Shown: positions 31,661-41,045 of the stretch, one piece after another
Position numbering within the stretch: position 1 is the stretch's first letter
How the letters are laid out: each line of letters begins with the position of its first letter
Source: Chara braunii
Lineage: Eukaryota > Streptophyta > Charophyceae > Charales > Characeae
Reading direction: 5' to 3'
Assembly: GCA_003427395.1 (NCBI GenBank)
Contig: BFEA01000323.1
Location: 542,171 to 583,215, forward strand
DNA length: 41,045 bases
Made by a program: the position numbers and the translations under genes
Notes under the pieces: generated by a model
Seen by the model: the letters and a program-made list of their open reading frames with translations, nothing else
Databases searched by the model: none
Told to the model about the DNA's origin: nothing

Positions 31661-33800
31661 CTATTACTTGCCTATGCTCAAAATCGTTGATATTTATTAT
31701 GATGAATTAATTATTCTGTACTTATTAAAAGTGATGATCAAATTCTCTTGACGTGGGCGGAAACCAAGTACTTTTAGGGTGGAGAAGGGAAGTCAACAGG
31801 GGAGAGGTCTAGGGAGTGATGACGCACCTTTCCTCATAAGCTGAATCGTGTGTCATAGGATGAGTTTCCCTTGTTGCCTGTAGCTCCCTCCGATTATAAT
31901 GCAGTGCCTAAAGAGTCCTTCTTTCACTTGTTGTTTCCTTCCAGGGGATGACCAATAACACTCTGCTCTAACCCCCTCTCCCTCGTTTCCCTTTCTCCTT
32001 ACGGCTCAGCTTTCAATACTCATTTCCCGTTTGAATCTCCTTTCGGTACTTCTTTTCCTTTCCAGCCCTGATTTTACTCCTCTACTGTTTTCCACTCTCA
32101 ACCCTGATATCCTCCTTTTCTTCCGGCTGGTGCTACGTATTATCTATCCCTCCTCTTCCTTCTCACTCCCTGTGTATAATTGATTTTCCACTTTATGCCT
32201 GCCTATGGATGAACACATTCCAACCTCGTTCACATAACCTAACCTAGTGTCTGAGAAAATAAATTATGGCGATGCTTGTAGGATTGTTTTTTTTTTTGTT
32301 TTTTTTTTTCTCTGTGTCCAAGCTTTTCTCTCCTGAGCTCGCCCTTTCTATATTCTTACTTAAAATATCCTATTCTAGTGTCTGAGACAATAAATTATGA
32401 CGTCACTCTTGAGATTGTATTGGCTTCTCCTAATCAGCTCTGAGTTCACCCACAACCACAATTCTGCATTCTTACTCGGGTATCGCAATGTAGAGGTATA
32501 GTTAATCTCCCTTCCTACTATCTTTCACCCAGAGCCTCCTTGCCTCCTTGTTCCTTATGAACACAACCTCTCCCTGCTAACTACCTATGGCCTCTACCTA
32601 CCAATGGTGATTGCCAGCCGGTGCTGACTAGACTGCGGCTTAGGCACAGGATGACGTAAACAATTGCTGACTCCACTATGACTTAGCCAATGGTATTCTT
32701 TCGAAAGTCCAGACTACATCCTCTCTTCATACATTCACACTACGAGAGGAGAATTGACGATTGTAGCTGATAATTATAGAATTGTAGATGGGATAGATAA
32801 CCTCTCAAGACTTGAGACCGCCAGTTCCGATAGATGTGTCTGCTCTTCCTCCTTTGGTCCTTGTCTCACTGGTTCACTCTTGATGACCATTCGCTGACGA
32901 ACTCACCAAAATACTCAACAGTCTACGGCGTCAGGTACCACTGATGTGTCACCTTCCACCGTCTGAATTGATAGTATTCGCTGTAGAAGAGTTGTCTATA
33001 CCTGCTGCAACGTATTGGTTTGGATGCCAATATCTTAACGTCATACTAACCCGCACTTTGCCTTATCAAGGGCGCACTCCGCCTACTCCATCGATGTTGA
33101 GATTCTCAACATTCCTCTGGCCTTGTGCCGTGCATGGAAACACGTTGGCTATGGAGCTTTTTGCGGACACCAGGCGACAGAAAGTAATGGGCAGGTCAAC
33201 CCTGCCTACTACCTTCCTTTGACTGGTGCTGACGTGGCTCCACGTCAGCCTATGACGTGGACACGACAAGAGCCTCCGAATATGGTTGCGCGTGCGTTAG
33301 GCACCTGTGCAATTACCTGTCGAATCTGCACAGGACCGACTCCGTAGATACTCCACAAACTTATGATTTTGTCAAGTGACAACTGTTGGGGAACATGGGA
33401 ATTATGTTCTTGGAATTACGATGTTGACGATATGTCCGCAGGTGGAGGCTCTGAAACTTCCACGATGACATCTCCCTTTTATCTCGTCTTCATTCATTGA
33501 TTCAATCTAAGAGATGAGGGTTTCCACTCTTGTATTACTTACTGTTACTTTGGGTAGTGGTAGGTAGACACATATTCAGCTAATTACGGATCGTTCACAA
33601 GAGGCCCGACTGGGATCAGGATCTTGTGTTTCATTTGCTTAGCCCTATCATGTCACGTAAATTTCCCTGCTATGACCCCCCCCCCCTTTTTTTTGAATGT
33701 TCTGATGGTGTGCCATAGTAGGGCAGAACTCGGTTTTTTGTATGGCCGGGGGTTAATCCTTCCCATCAGGGGAAGCAATCAATGCCCCTGGCACATTCTC
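31661..33800. other. Intergenic; contains a ~118-bp duplication, no gene
   Basis: CTAGTGTCTGAGA.AATAAATTATG and GAGATTGTATT-like words recur at about 32244 and 32376. Short pyrimidine-rich stretches dominate 31900-32200. A 92-codon plus-strand frame (32944-33222) has no domain and is not called. Confidence 0.5.
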
Positions 33801-33990
33801 CAGGTTTTTTTTTTTTTTTTTTTTTTTTTGAACAAAACAACCCAATCGGCTGCTAGGGGTGCTGGTAGGAACAGACACCACTAGCATCATTGGGGAGGCT
33901 CCATCTATTGGTGGGGAGCAGCACCTGCTGGAAAATGGGTCCAGCGTCCCTGTATAATACAATGTGAGAAACAAAGGTAGTATAAGCATG
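33801..33990 (-). mobile_element. Core-repeat retroposon, copy 10
   Basis: A T run at about 33805-33829 is followed by GGCTGCTAGGGGTGCTGGTA, GGCTCCATCTATTGGTGGGG, AGCAGCACCTGCTGG and GGGTCCAGCGTCCCTGTATA. It matches the copy at 15117 along its whole length, including the part between tail and core, so the two define one subfamily. Confidence 0.82.
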
Positions 33991-35168
33991 GTTCGTAAGT
34001 ATGCATGAGGGGCTGGGCAGTGACTGGCCCAGCGGTTTATCAGATCAGTTGTAATGGATTATTCAGTAAAACTATCGCTTATGATGATGATTACCTGACC
34101 TGTTGACAGTCACTTACTGTTTATCTACTATCTATCTGCTCGTTGCCATCTACTTACTGTGGGCAGTGTCTGAGTCTGTTGAAGGTGTTACTGTGAGTGA
34201 TTCTTGCCCCTCTGTTGAAGGTGTTACTGTGATTGATTCTTACCCCATATCACGGTGTGCTATATAAGATGTGGTTGAGGGTGTTCCTAGCTGTGTTCCT
34301 GACTGTAATGCTATGGAACATGCGTGTATACCTGCACCCTGCTGAAACCCATAGTAGGTTGTGTAGACTGTTATTTTGTATCAGCCGCCTTAAACCCTAA
34401 ACCCTACTCTCCAAGACTTTGGTACTAGATCTTATGTGACACCCTTTACACCAACTCTGTTATGATACCGTTTATTCCAACATTATTGCGGTGAAGCGTT
34501 GTCACCCTGTCACCCTTATAATAAGTTGCATTGTCATTCCTTAAGTATCAGTTCCCTTGAATCCCACACTACAGCCAACCGGTTCATAGACTGTTTTGTG
34601 AATTAATCTGTTTTGTAGCCATTACTGCTTGCGCTGTGTTCATGTCCTGACTCTACCTACAATGGCCTTAACCCACCCCAAACTCCCTTGTGCAACAGTT
34701 GTCTTTTGACCCACAGATACTCAATCCCTGACGCAGTTCCATCTGTCACTCCCATCACCAAGTTATGTTGTCGACAGTGTCTCAGTAGTCATTATGGAGA
34801 GGCCTCGCGAACCCAGTATCAGCAGTGCGTTGCCCACACATGTATGTCTTAGTACCGTGATATGTCTTCTGAATGTCCTCAGACCGAGCCATTTGGCCTT
34901 CTGATGTCCCTGTTTCTTCACCCCCATATTGTGTTCAGGCTGCATACTCCGTGCCACGTGACCTATCCCTGCTGCTGTTCCTCCTGATCCCTAGCTGAGG
35001 TTGTCAGTTTCTTTGGGAGGGAGTCCATGCTTGGCCGTCACACAACTTGAGGGCGTGGGAAGAAGTGGGCGAGGGAGAGGGAGGGGAGGGAGGGCAAGGG
35101 CATAGGTGAAAAAGACGAGAAGGATGAGAAGGGTGAGATGGAGGGAGGAAGGGTTGTGGGGGATCTTC
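33991..35168. other. Intergenic; small direct repeat at 34175-34250
   Basis: GTTGAAGGTGTTACTGTGA and TGATTCTT.CCCC occur twice in tandem (~37-bp period). Two adjacent AAACCCT units at about 34393-34408 are too few to be telomeric. The minus-strand frame at 34991-35218 is Pro/Ser/Leu-rich and lies at the LINE-C 3' end; not called as a gene. Confidence 0.45.
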
Positions 35169-36250
35169 CTAGAGTAGAGTGAAATTGGTCGGTTGGAAGG
35201 GGAAGGTGAAGTGGTCACGTGGTAGTCGCTGCCATTGGTTTTCTGTGGACAGCCATGGTCTCCACCTTAGGTAGTTGTGTTGGTCCAGTTCGCCGAGTCT
35301 CTCTGCATTGTCCACCCATACTGATCGGAAGTTTGCTGTGAGGTCGTTATGTTTAGTTTCTTCCGATTCTTTTGCCAGCATTTGTTTCAGTTTCTTCCAT
35401 GCCACATGCGTGTTTGTTGTGATCGCCTCGACAACCACGGCTCTTGCCTCCATATATCCAAATGTGTGTTGTTTAAATTGATGAGCACACCTCATCCTCC
35501 ATGCCACCATCATCATCGGCAAGCGAGTGATTTTGAAAAAATTAGTCATGAAGGGTGACCACCTTGCTGCTTGCGGGGGCAATTCTCCTAGGAGGATGGT
35601 CTTGAGGTCCCATGGTAGGCGAGTGTCGGTCAGGTAGTGCCATCCAGCGTCCCACGATCCCCACAGTTGGGCTACCATTGGGCAGTCCAAAAGGCAGTGT
35701 TCCAGTGTGGCTCGGCGTTTGGGAGTGTTTTTCTCACAGAAGGTGCAAAGGGGGGAGAGGAGCCCGCGTTCTTCAAGGTTTGTTCTTGACGTGATCCACT
35801 CCGGAGTCAGCAAGCAACGGTGAACAATTTGCCATTGGAGGGCTCTGAGGTTAGTCGGTTGGATACGTGAATATGTTCTCAGTTGAGCTTATGCAGCTCC
35901 TCTGTTCTTAGTGAAGAATCTCTTACCCATCTTGCTTTGATTGGATCGAAGATCAGTGTTTCTTTTATAGCCTGTCTATAGCCATTTTGGACTGTGTACC
36001 TCTATATCTGAAGTTTTCTTTCCCCGCCCATGTCCCACTCCCATTCCCAGGGGTCAAATGGCAATTTGCTGATGGGAGTGGTAGGCTCATACACGACCCA
36101 GCCTTTATCTAGTTCATCCACAACACATACCCTCATCAGCCCTTCGGGGTGCCTACTGTGGTCGAACGCCTCGTCCCGGGTGAGCGGCGACCATCCATAG
36201 AGGATTCGTCCTAAGGTCCCATTTTGTGGCCGATGTAGGTGAGTTATTAC
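35169..36250 (-). pseudogene. LINE-C: ORF2 C-terminus with zf-RVT domain, 5'-truncated
   Basis: The open frame at 35169-35813 contains LCTFCEKN, then H and C in EHCLLDCPMVAQLWGS: the C-x2-C-x(12)-H-x4-C zinc signature of zf-RVT. It is preceded by LRALQWQIVHRCLLTPEW, the typical entry to that domain, and followed by LPWDLKTILLGELP and an amphipathic tail. Upstream the frame continues with two stops (WVVYEPTTPISKLPFDPWEW, then GRILYGWSPLTRDEAFD) to about 36245, where a G homopolymer marks the border. No RT motifs remain. LINE-A has the same domain with little residue identity, so LINE-C is a different subfamily, closer to the fragment at 17290. Confidence 0.82.
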
Positions 36251-36492
36251 GTCGTGATCGGGGGGGGGCTGGGAGTGACCAATGTTTATTTGCCAACCAT
36301 TGCAAATGGTGTTTTCGTGAAAAATGAAATGTTTTATAAAAAGTGAACATACCTAAATTGTCAAATTTTGATAGAACACACGATGATATTTACCAACAGG
36401 ATAAAAAAAATTTCGAAATATAAAAATGTAATCATGAAAAATTACCGAACTTTGAAACATATAAAGAAAATGGCAGTCCGTGCTGTTAACAG
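36251..36492. other. AT-rich spacer
   Basis: No gene; begins the repeat-rich block that separates LINE-C from the DUF7869-like gene. Confidence 0.4.
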
Positions 36493-36705
36493 AAAAAAAC
36501 TTCAGGTTAACATTCACAATAATATATGAATACCGAAAAAGAAAAAATGTATTTCTTGGGAGGCTGGGAGATTTTGAAAACTTCATATGCCGGGCAAAGC
36601 AAAAAACTTCTGAGTAGCATTCAAAATAATATAGGAAATACCGCAAAAGAAAAAGTGTCTTTCCTGGAAGACTTTGAAAACTTCATATGTCGGGCAAAGA
36701 GGTCA
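36493..36705. repeat. Tandem duplication, ~107-bp unit
   Basis: Units at 36494 and 36601 share AAAAAACTTC, ATAATATA.GAATACCG-like and TTTTGAAAACTTCATATG.CG-like words, ending in GGGCAAAG. Another partial CATATGTCGG..AAAGGGG follows at about 36710-36727. Confidence 0.7.
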
Positions 36706-36735
36706 CCGTCATATGTCGGCCAAAGGGGCCTTCGT

Positions 36736-37178
36736 CCCTTACATCTCCACGTGTTGTCACTTAAGAAAGAACCAGAGTGCATAAAAGGAAATTTAAAAAC
36801 ATGGTCAAGGCCCCAGACAGATAGCACCCCGATTTGCAGTAAAAGAAACATTTTGCCATCATACTTTTGACTTAGCTAAGTTAGCTATCTTCTATTGTAA
36901 ACTGTCAAATCTTCAAAAATAGGGCTATCATTTTGTCCATGATGTGCAGGATTCCCTTACATCTCCAAGTGTCGTCACTTACGAAAAAAACAGAGAATCA
37001 GACTGTATAAAAACAAAAACTATGGTCAGACCCCTTGACAGATAGCACCACGATTTGCAATAAAAGAAAGATTGTGCCATCAAACTTAAGACTTAGTAAA
37101 GTTAGGTTACCCTATCTTCTACTGTAAATTGTCCAATCTTCCAAAACAGTCGTATCATTTTGTCCATGATGTGCAGGG
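36736..37178. repeat. Tandem duplication, ~218-bp unit
   Basis: Unit 1 (36736-36952) and unit 2 (36954-37178) share CCCTTACATCTCCA.GTG, GACAGATAGCACC.CGATTTG, ATCTTCTA.TGTAAA and ATTTTGTCCATGATGTGCAGG. Lower identity at several indels shows the duplication is not recent. The second unit overlaps the end of the reading frame that finishes at 37112. Confidence 0.8.
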
Positions 37179-37684
37179 TCCCGATATTCTATGTTCGCAT
37201 CTATTCTCTCACAGTGAAATTCCCGCAAGAGGAGATGTCGAAGATATTTGATTGTCGTGTCAATAAGACCATCCACTAATGTTTTCAACATCCGTTGTTC
37301 TCTAATCGCTCTCTGAAGTTCTGCTAGCCTTCGCACATCAACGTTATCTGCATTAGACGCGCTTGCACTTCCAGAATAATCGTTACAAATAAGAAATGAC
37401 ACCTTGCAACATCCTTGGATACATGCCGCCGTAGAAAACAATGTCATAACCTTCAAATTATTGTACTAGAATTTCACCGCAAAGTAATATAACTGTGAGA
37501 AGGGCGCGAGCACCTCTCGCGGGTATATTCCCGACCCGCAACACCAACGACCACAAATGTAGAGAGATTGCCGATAATAATGTTCCCAATGGTGCGGTGC
37601 GATGTCCACACCTCGGACACTGACTACTAAACCCTCAAAAATGACTTCAGAAGTGAAAAATATTGCCCCCATATCACGCCACAT
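37112..37684 (-). pseudogene. Unrecognised protein, one in-frame TAG
   Basis: One minus-strand frame runs from the ATG at 37684 to a stop at 37112-37114, broken only by TAG at 37466-37468. The first part (about 72 codons) is aromatic and cysteine-containing (HHWEHYY, CGRWCCGSGIY). The second has a likely helix (VRRLAELQRAIREQRM, then a leucine-rich stretch). I recognise no family. It has the same strand and the same decay style (frame kept, single TAG) as the DUF7869-like gene upstream, so it could be a second product or a C-terminal exon of the same element. Equally, it could be chance. Confidence 0.35.
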
Positions 37685-37728
37685 GTTTCTTCCCTATACG
37701 ATGTTGGTGGGCGGTCATCCAGTAGTCA

Positions 37729-37980
37729 CAAATGGTTGGACCATTCAGCGAAACAGCCAAATACGGTTCAAACAACATTTAAACGAGACAAAATTGAGAG
37801 TAACATTCTAAGAAATTTTAAAATAAACGCTACAAATGATGAAATTGTCATTGGACAACTATCTCGTAAGCGCAAATGGTTGGAAATTCTACGAAAGAGC
37901 AAAATATAGTCATACGATCATTATACTTGGAATGAGACAAAATTTATACTGTAAGAAAATTTAAAATAAACGTTACCCAA
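37729..37980. repeat. Tandem duplication, ~144-bp offset
   Basis: Units 37729-37832 and 37873-37978 share CAAATGGTTGGA, a GAGACAAAAT word, AAGAAA.TTTAAAATAAACG and flanking AT-rich sequence. Confidence 0.7.
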
Positions 37981-38130
37981 CGTTCTTCATCATCAGGAAG
38001 AGCAAGGCATGACATGTCATAAGTTGTGATGACATCTCTTTCGCTAATCGGTCCTTATCATCAGGAATGTTATCGTTCTTCTTCATCAGGAAGACCAAGG
38101 CATGCCATACCATTTTCTCTAGCTAATTTT
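37981..38130 (-). repeat. Duplicated 3' end of the DUF7869-like gene
   Basis: GTTCTTC.TCATCAGGAAGA and CAAGGCATG occur at about 37981-38014 and again at 38072-38105, ~91 bases apart. Translated on the minus strand, the gene-proximal copy ends MACLGLPDEEER and stop; the distal copy reads MSCLALPDDEERW and continues. The coding tail itself has therefore been duplicated. Confidence 0.7.
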
Positions 38131-41045
38131 GAAATGTGCAGTCCATTATCCAAGTGCGATATTCTTGATGTCCACCTCCACAGAATACAATCTGCATGTT
38201 GCCACTGTTCAAGTGACATTTTATCCTTCTTCCATGTCTTCTTCTACGTATTTGTATATTGCACAGCAAGACTCTTCACGACAGGTTGTGGCACCCAATA
38301 TTCAACGAGAACGTGGTTGAAAGTTGGCGATCTGACGTCGTTGTCAAGAACAAAAATAACTCTTCTCATCCACACAGGAACACGTTGGTCAATGTCGTCT
38401 TGTGAAGGACGTAACATACCGAATTGGTCATTTTTCATGTCTGTCACAGGATTCAACTCTGGCTTGGGACGCTCGTTAGCGGGTCCTACAAAAAGTGGCT
38501 CTTTGTTCTCGTCATTTTTCATGAGGAAAACAATATCAATGTCATGTGAATCATACTTTATTATTCCTTCCATTAATGACCAGAAGTCAGCCTTGAGCGA
38601 CACTCTTCGAGATTGAGACCCGTACTGATCTTCCATTGTTTCTAAAAAATTTTTGCAGTATGACAACGCACTCTCATTCGAAAAGTTTATCTTATCCTTC
38701 ATTCCAACCCACTCATGTTGCTTGTTCTTTAACCAATCAACGAATGTTTTTACGCCTTCAACACCTGAAACAAAATCATTATGATTTTCATCAGGCGAGA
38801 CACGGATTGGTTGAAACGGTCACTGCGGTCCTGCATATCTCTTATTCGCATCTCTCTTAAAACAGTAAACTGACGAAGACCACTCAAGTCTCGTACAATA
38901 ATCCTTCTACTGGAACGCAGGGTTATCCTCCTCCATAAACAATCTAAATGCATGTGGACGAGTGTGACCTGTCAACTTCTTCACTAAAAAAGGTTTCACG
39001 ACGCTTCTCCAGTCCACAATTTCATTCATGATCGTACATGACAGGCGATCAATTCAGGAATCAACAATAAGCTTAAAGAGATCAACCATAATGCATGCAT
39101 CATTCATTTTCAACTTGTGGAAAATATGATTAAAAGTGGCATCGACATCGGTGTGTGTATGCCCTACTAGCATGAAGTCGAACTTAACCTCATTGAAGAA
39201 ACCCAATTTAACCAAAGTTGCGGTCAACGCTAGCACATATCTATTATTGTTCTCTCTCCAGCAATTATCCGCTTGTATCCTGAGCGTTGGAGGCAAGTCG
39301 CTCGATGCGTGAATGTCACGAAGGACTGATGGACGATACAACAACATTCGAGTCATGTGAGTAGCAAGGAAACCACGTGTGAACATGGACAGACGAAGAA
39401 TGTCCATGTGCGATGATTGCTGTCAAGTTTGTTTTCAACATTGGGACATTAGCAAATGCTTTCGATATGTTTTCTCCACCGAAATGTGAACTACTAGTCT
39501 TATTTTGGTCCATGTCATCAATGATGATGCACAAATTGTTTGAGTTCAGCCTCTTCGATTCATCCTTCCACACCTCATAAGCCGCCTGATGTCGGAGCTG
39601 AAGGTCCACATTGTCAAGCAAAGAAACAAAATGCTCATGCACTCGTGTGTATTTTGCAGAGTTGATAAACTCTTTATATTCCACGCACTTCTCATGTTTT
39701 ATAAAATTTTGATCAATATTATGAAATTTTGCATGTCAGAAGTGTGTTCTCCACATGTTATAAAACACTTGGAGAGAAACAGTGCGAACGTCCATATTGT
39801 CAAATTGCGTCTTCAACAACTTGTAAATGTCCACCTTATTGTAGCAGGCAGGCAATCTCAAAACCACCCTTGATTCTCCATTTCTCGTCTTCATGTCGTT
39901 GGGCATGTAATCTCTATTTTCATGTATAAATGACTTCAGTGTACCATACATTGCTGCATAGGTAGCAGATGTGCGTCTGAGTCCTGTGTTGCCATGCTCT
40001 GGCATGACATGACCTTTCGACAAGGTCATCCATTTCTTTATAAATGTACTTCTACATATGCCTAACGTGAAGCACCATGCACTGATGCACACCTTTCTTT
40101 TCCCCACAATAGGTTGCAGAATCTCCTTGCCGTCTTCTACGAATGTGAAACTTTTCAAAGTTTCAATCCACCACGCATCTCTGCTTTTATGGTCCTTAGA
40201 GTAATATGCACTTCGAACAACTTTGATATCATCTAAGCTCATGTGTGCACAACACTGTCGGCTACAACAATCTTTTTCACGAACGCGTGCTAACGCTTGT
40301 CTGGTCAACTTTCGATGAACGGACTCTAAAGCGTTGTTTGATCTCGACATTCTCTTTCGATATGTATACGAACGTTTTTCCGATGACAATCTTTGCGTGA
40401 ACATATCATCAAAATATGAAACAAGGTCGCCACTGTCGTCATGATTTCGATAACAATGGTCGAAGCTTCCGTTGTCGTCATTGCCTGGATGACTGTCTTT
40501 ATCGGAAGAACTATCAGCACTAGAACCAATTGAAGGACTTGAGCGCTAACCATCCTCTTCCCTTTCCTCACATGAGTTCGATTCTTCTCTGGCGAGTCGA
40601 AAGTTAAGAAAATTGTGGAGAGTGTCGTGTTCAGGATCTCGGAGTGAATTTCTGGGCACCCATAGAATACGATCTACATCAAATGTGGACCTGTTAGCAT
40701 GACAGTCGTCAACTTTATGACCAGCATTATCGGATTCGGATGATGTCGTCAGTCCTAGGCATTGAACGGCGGGGGAACTACTCTCACAAGTCGAAACATC
40801 GAATTCATATTTTTTCATCCTTTTACGAGCAGGTGAGTCGGGGGTGCAGGTATATTGTCACAAATTACATCTTCCAAACCAGGCGAGTACATAGAGAGGT
40901 CTTGCATATCTGCATGAAAATTCTCATCCAGTAATGTGTTAGATGTTACGCAGTCCATACTTGTCAGCGCTGCATATTCAGCTTGCCGATATGAAGCGCC
41001 GCGAGGCATAATGAGTCTATGAGGACAAATGAGTGGGTTAACATT
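38064..41045 (-). pseudogene. DUF7869-like, possible transposase-type gene, decayed; 5' end beyond window
   Basis: One minus-strand reading can be followed from the window edge to TAA at 38064-38066, about 990 codons. It is broken by TAG 40546-40548, TGA 39736-39738, TGA 39054-39056, TAG 38907-38909, TGA 38820-38822 and TAG 38244-38246. There are also two single-base shifts, one in a five-base run at 40840-40844 and one near 39320-39350. Order: acidic/serine-rich N-terminus with a basic PARKRMKK patch; cysteine-rich CCSRQCCAHM and VCISAWCFTLGICRSTFIKK; IIIDDMDQNKT (39514-39540); LRIQADNCWRENNNRYV (near 39269); VGHTHTDVDATFN (39143-39165); a long C-terminal part. The last three motifs match what I remember of the DUF7869 family. 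Their spaced acidic residues suggest an RNase-H-like DDE core, but that is inference. Stops could also be introns misread, though homology runs straight through them. Confidence 0.7.

Noticed and set aside
32944-33347. Overlapping frames on both strands of 67-92 codons
   Set aside because: Short, overlapping on opposite strands and without recognisable motifs.
34388-34412. Interstitial telomere repeat
   Set aside because: Only two AAACCCT units; too short to mean more than chance.
38064-40548. Alternative genetic code (TAG/TGA read as sense)
   Set aside because: Two frameshifts accompany the stops, TAA also interrupts LINE-B frames, and decay by C-to-T change explains the pattern more simply.
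1-41045. CRISPR array, bacterial operon, riboswitch or rRNA gene
   Set aside because: No regularly spaced repeat-spacer pattern, no Shine-Dalgarno-led gene runs and no rRNA-like sequence; the content is eukaryotic repeats.

Overview
The window looks like repeat-dominated eukaryotic nuclear DNA. I see no bacterial gene organisation and no host gene I can name. The best phylogenetic clue is the set of plant-type L1 LINEs: an apurinic-type endonuclease, then a reverse transcriptase, then a C-terminal C-x2-C-H-C zinc-binding domain of the zf-RVT type. Several short retroposons carry tRNA-like heads with A and B boxes. Together with low gene density, abundant GA, CA and AT microsatellites and many A-tailed retroposons, this suggests a large, TE-rich streptophyte genome (a charophyte alga or another early-diverging plant). 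The assignment to streptophytes is inference; no gene here proves a species.

Layout. 1-4.6 kb: microsatellites, a ~208-bp tandem repeat, a tRNA-derived SINE on the minus strand, and fragments of a poly(A)-tailed repeat with a conserved G-box-containing core. 4649-4980: a nearly symmetrical 332-bp foldback. 5.0-10.95 kb: LINE-A, a decayed L1-type element on the minus strand (ORF1, endonuclease, RT, zf-RVT), split near its C-terminus by a foldback/MITE cluster at 5.8-6.18 kb. 11-17 kb: AT-rich and C-rich tandem repeats, a tRNA-derived SINE with A tail, and more copies of the core repeat. 17.29-17.63 kb: a plus-strand fragment of a LINE C-terminus. 18.09-19.11 kb: two inverted GCGCTC-rich arms around simple sequence. 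19-23.7 kb: no recognisable gene, with SINE remnants and small tandem duplications. 23.72-31.64 kb: LINE-B, a longer relative of LINE-A on the minus strand, whose RT C-terminal segment (about 1.4 kb) is inverted. 31.6-35.2 kb: no recognisable gene, with SINE and small duplications. 35.17-36.25 kb: LINE-C, the zf-RVT end of a third LINE. 36.5-38.1 kb: tandem duplications and one unrecognised reading frame. 38.06-41.05 kb (running off the window): a decayed minus-strand gene resembling the DUF7869-type family (cysteine-rich N-terminal part, then a possible RNase-H-like core with D, D and H-T-H-x-D-x-D motifs).

How the parts relate. LINE-A and LINE-B belong to one family, since ORF1, endonuclease, linker and RT are co-linear and similar throughout. 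LINE-B therefore shows what LINE-A lost at its 5' end, and LINE-A shows what LINE-B lost at its 3' end. The SINEs have no enzymes of their own and would depend on LINE machinery. The DUF7869-like gene is the least familiar item. Its reading frame is preserved for about 3 kb except for six internal TAG/TGA codons and two single-base shifts, and it is surrounded by tandem repeats that include a copy of its own 3' end. It reads like a decaying mobile element rather than a host gene.
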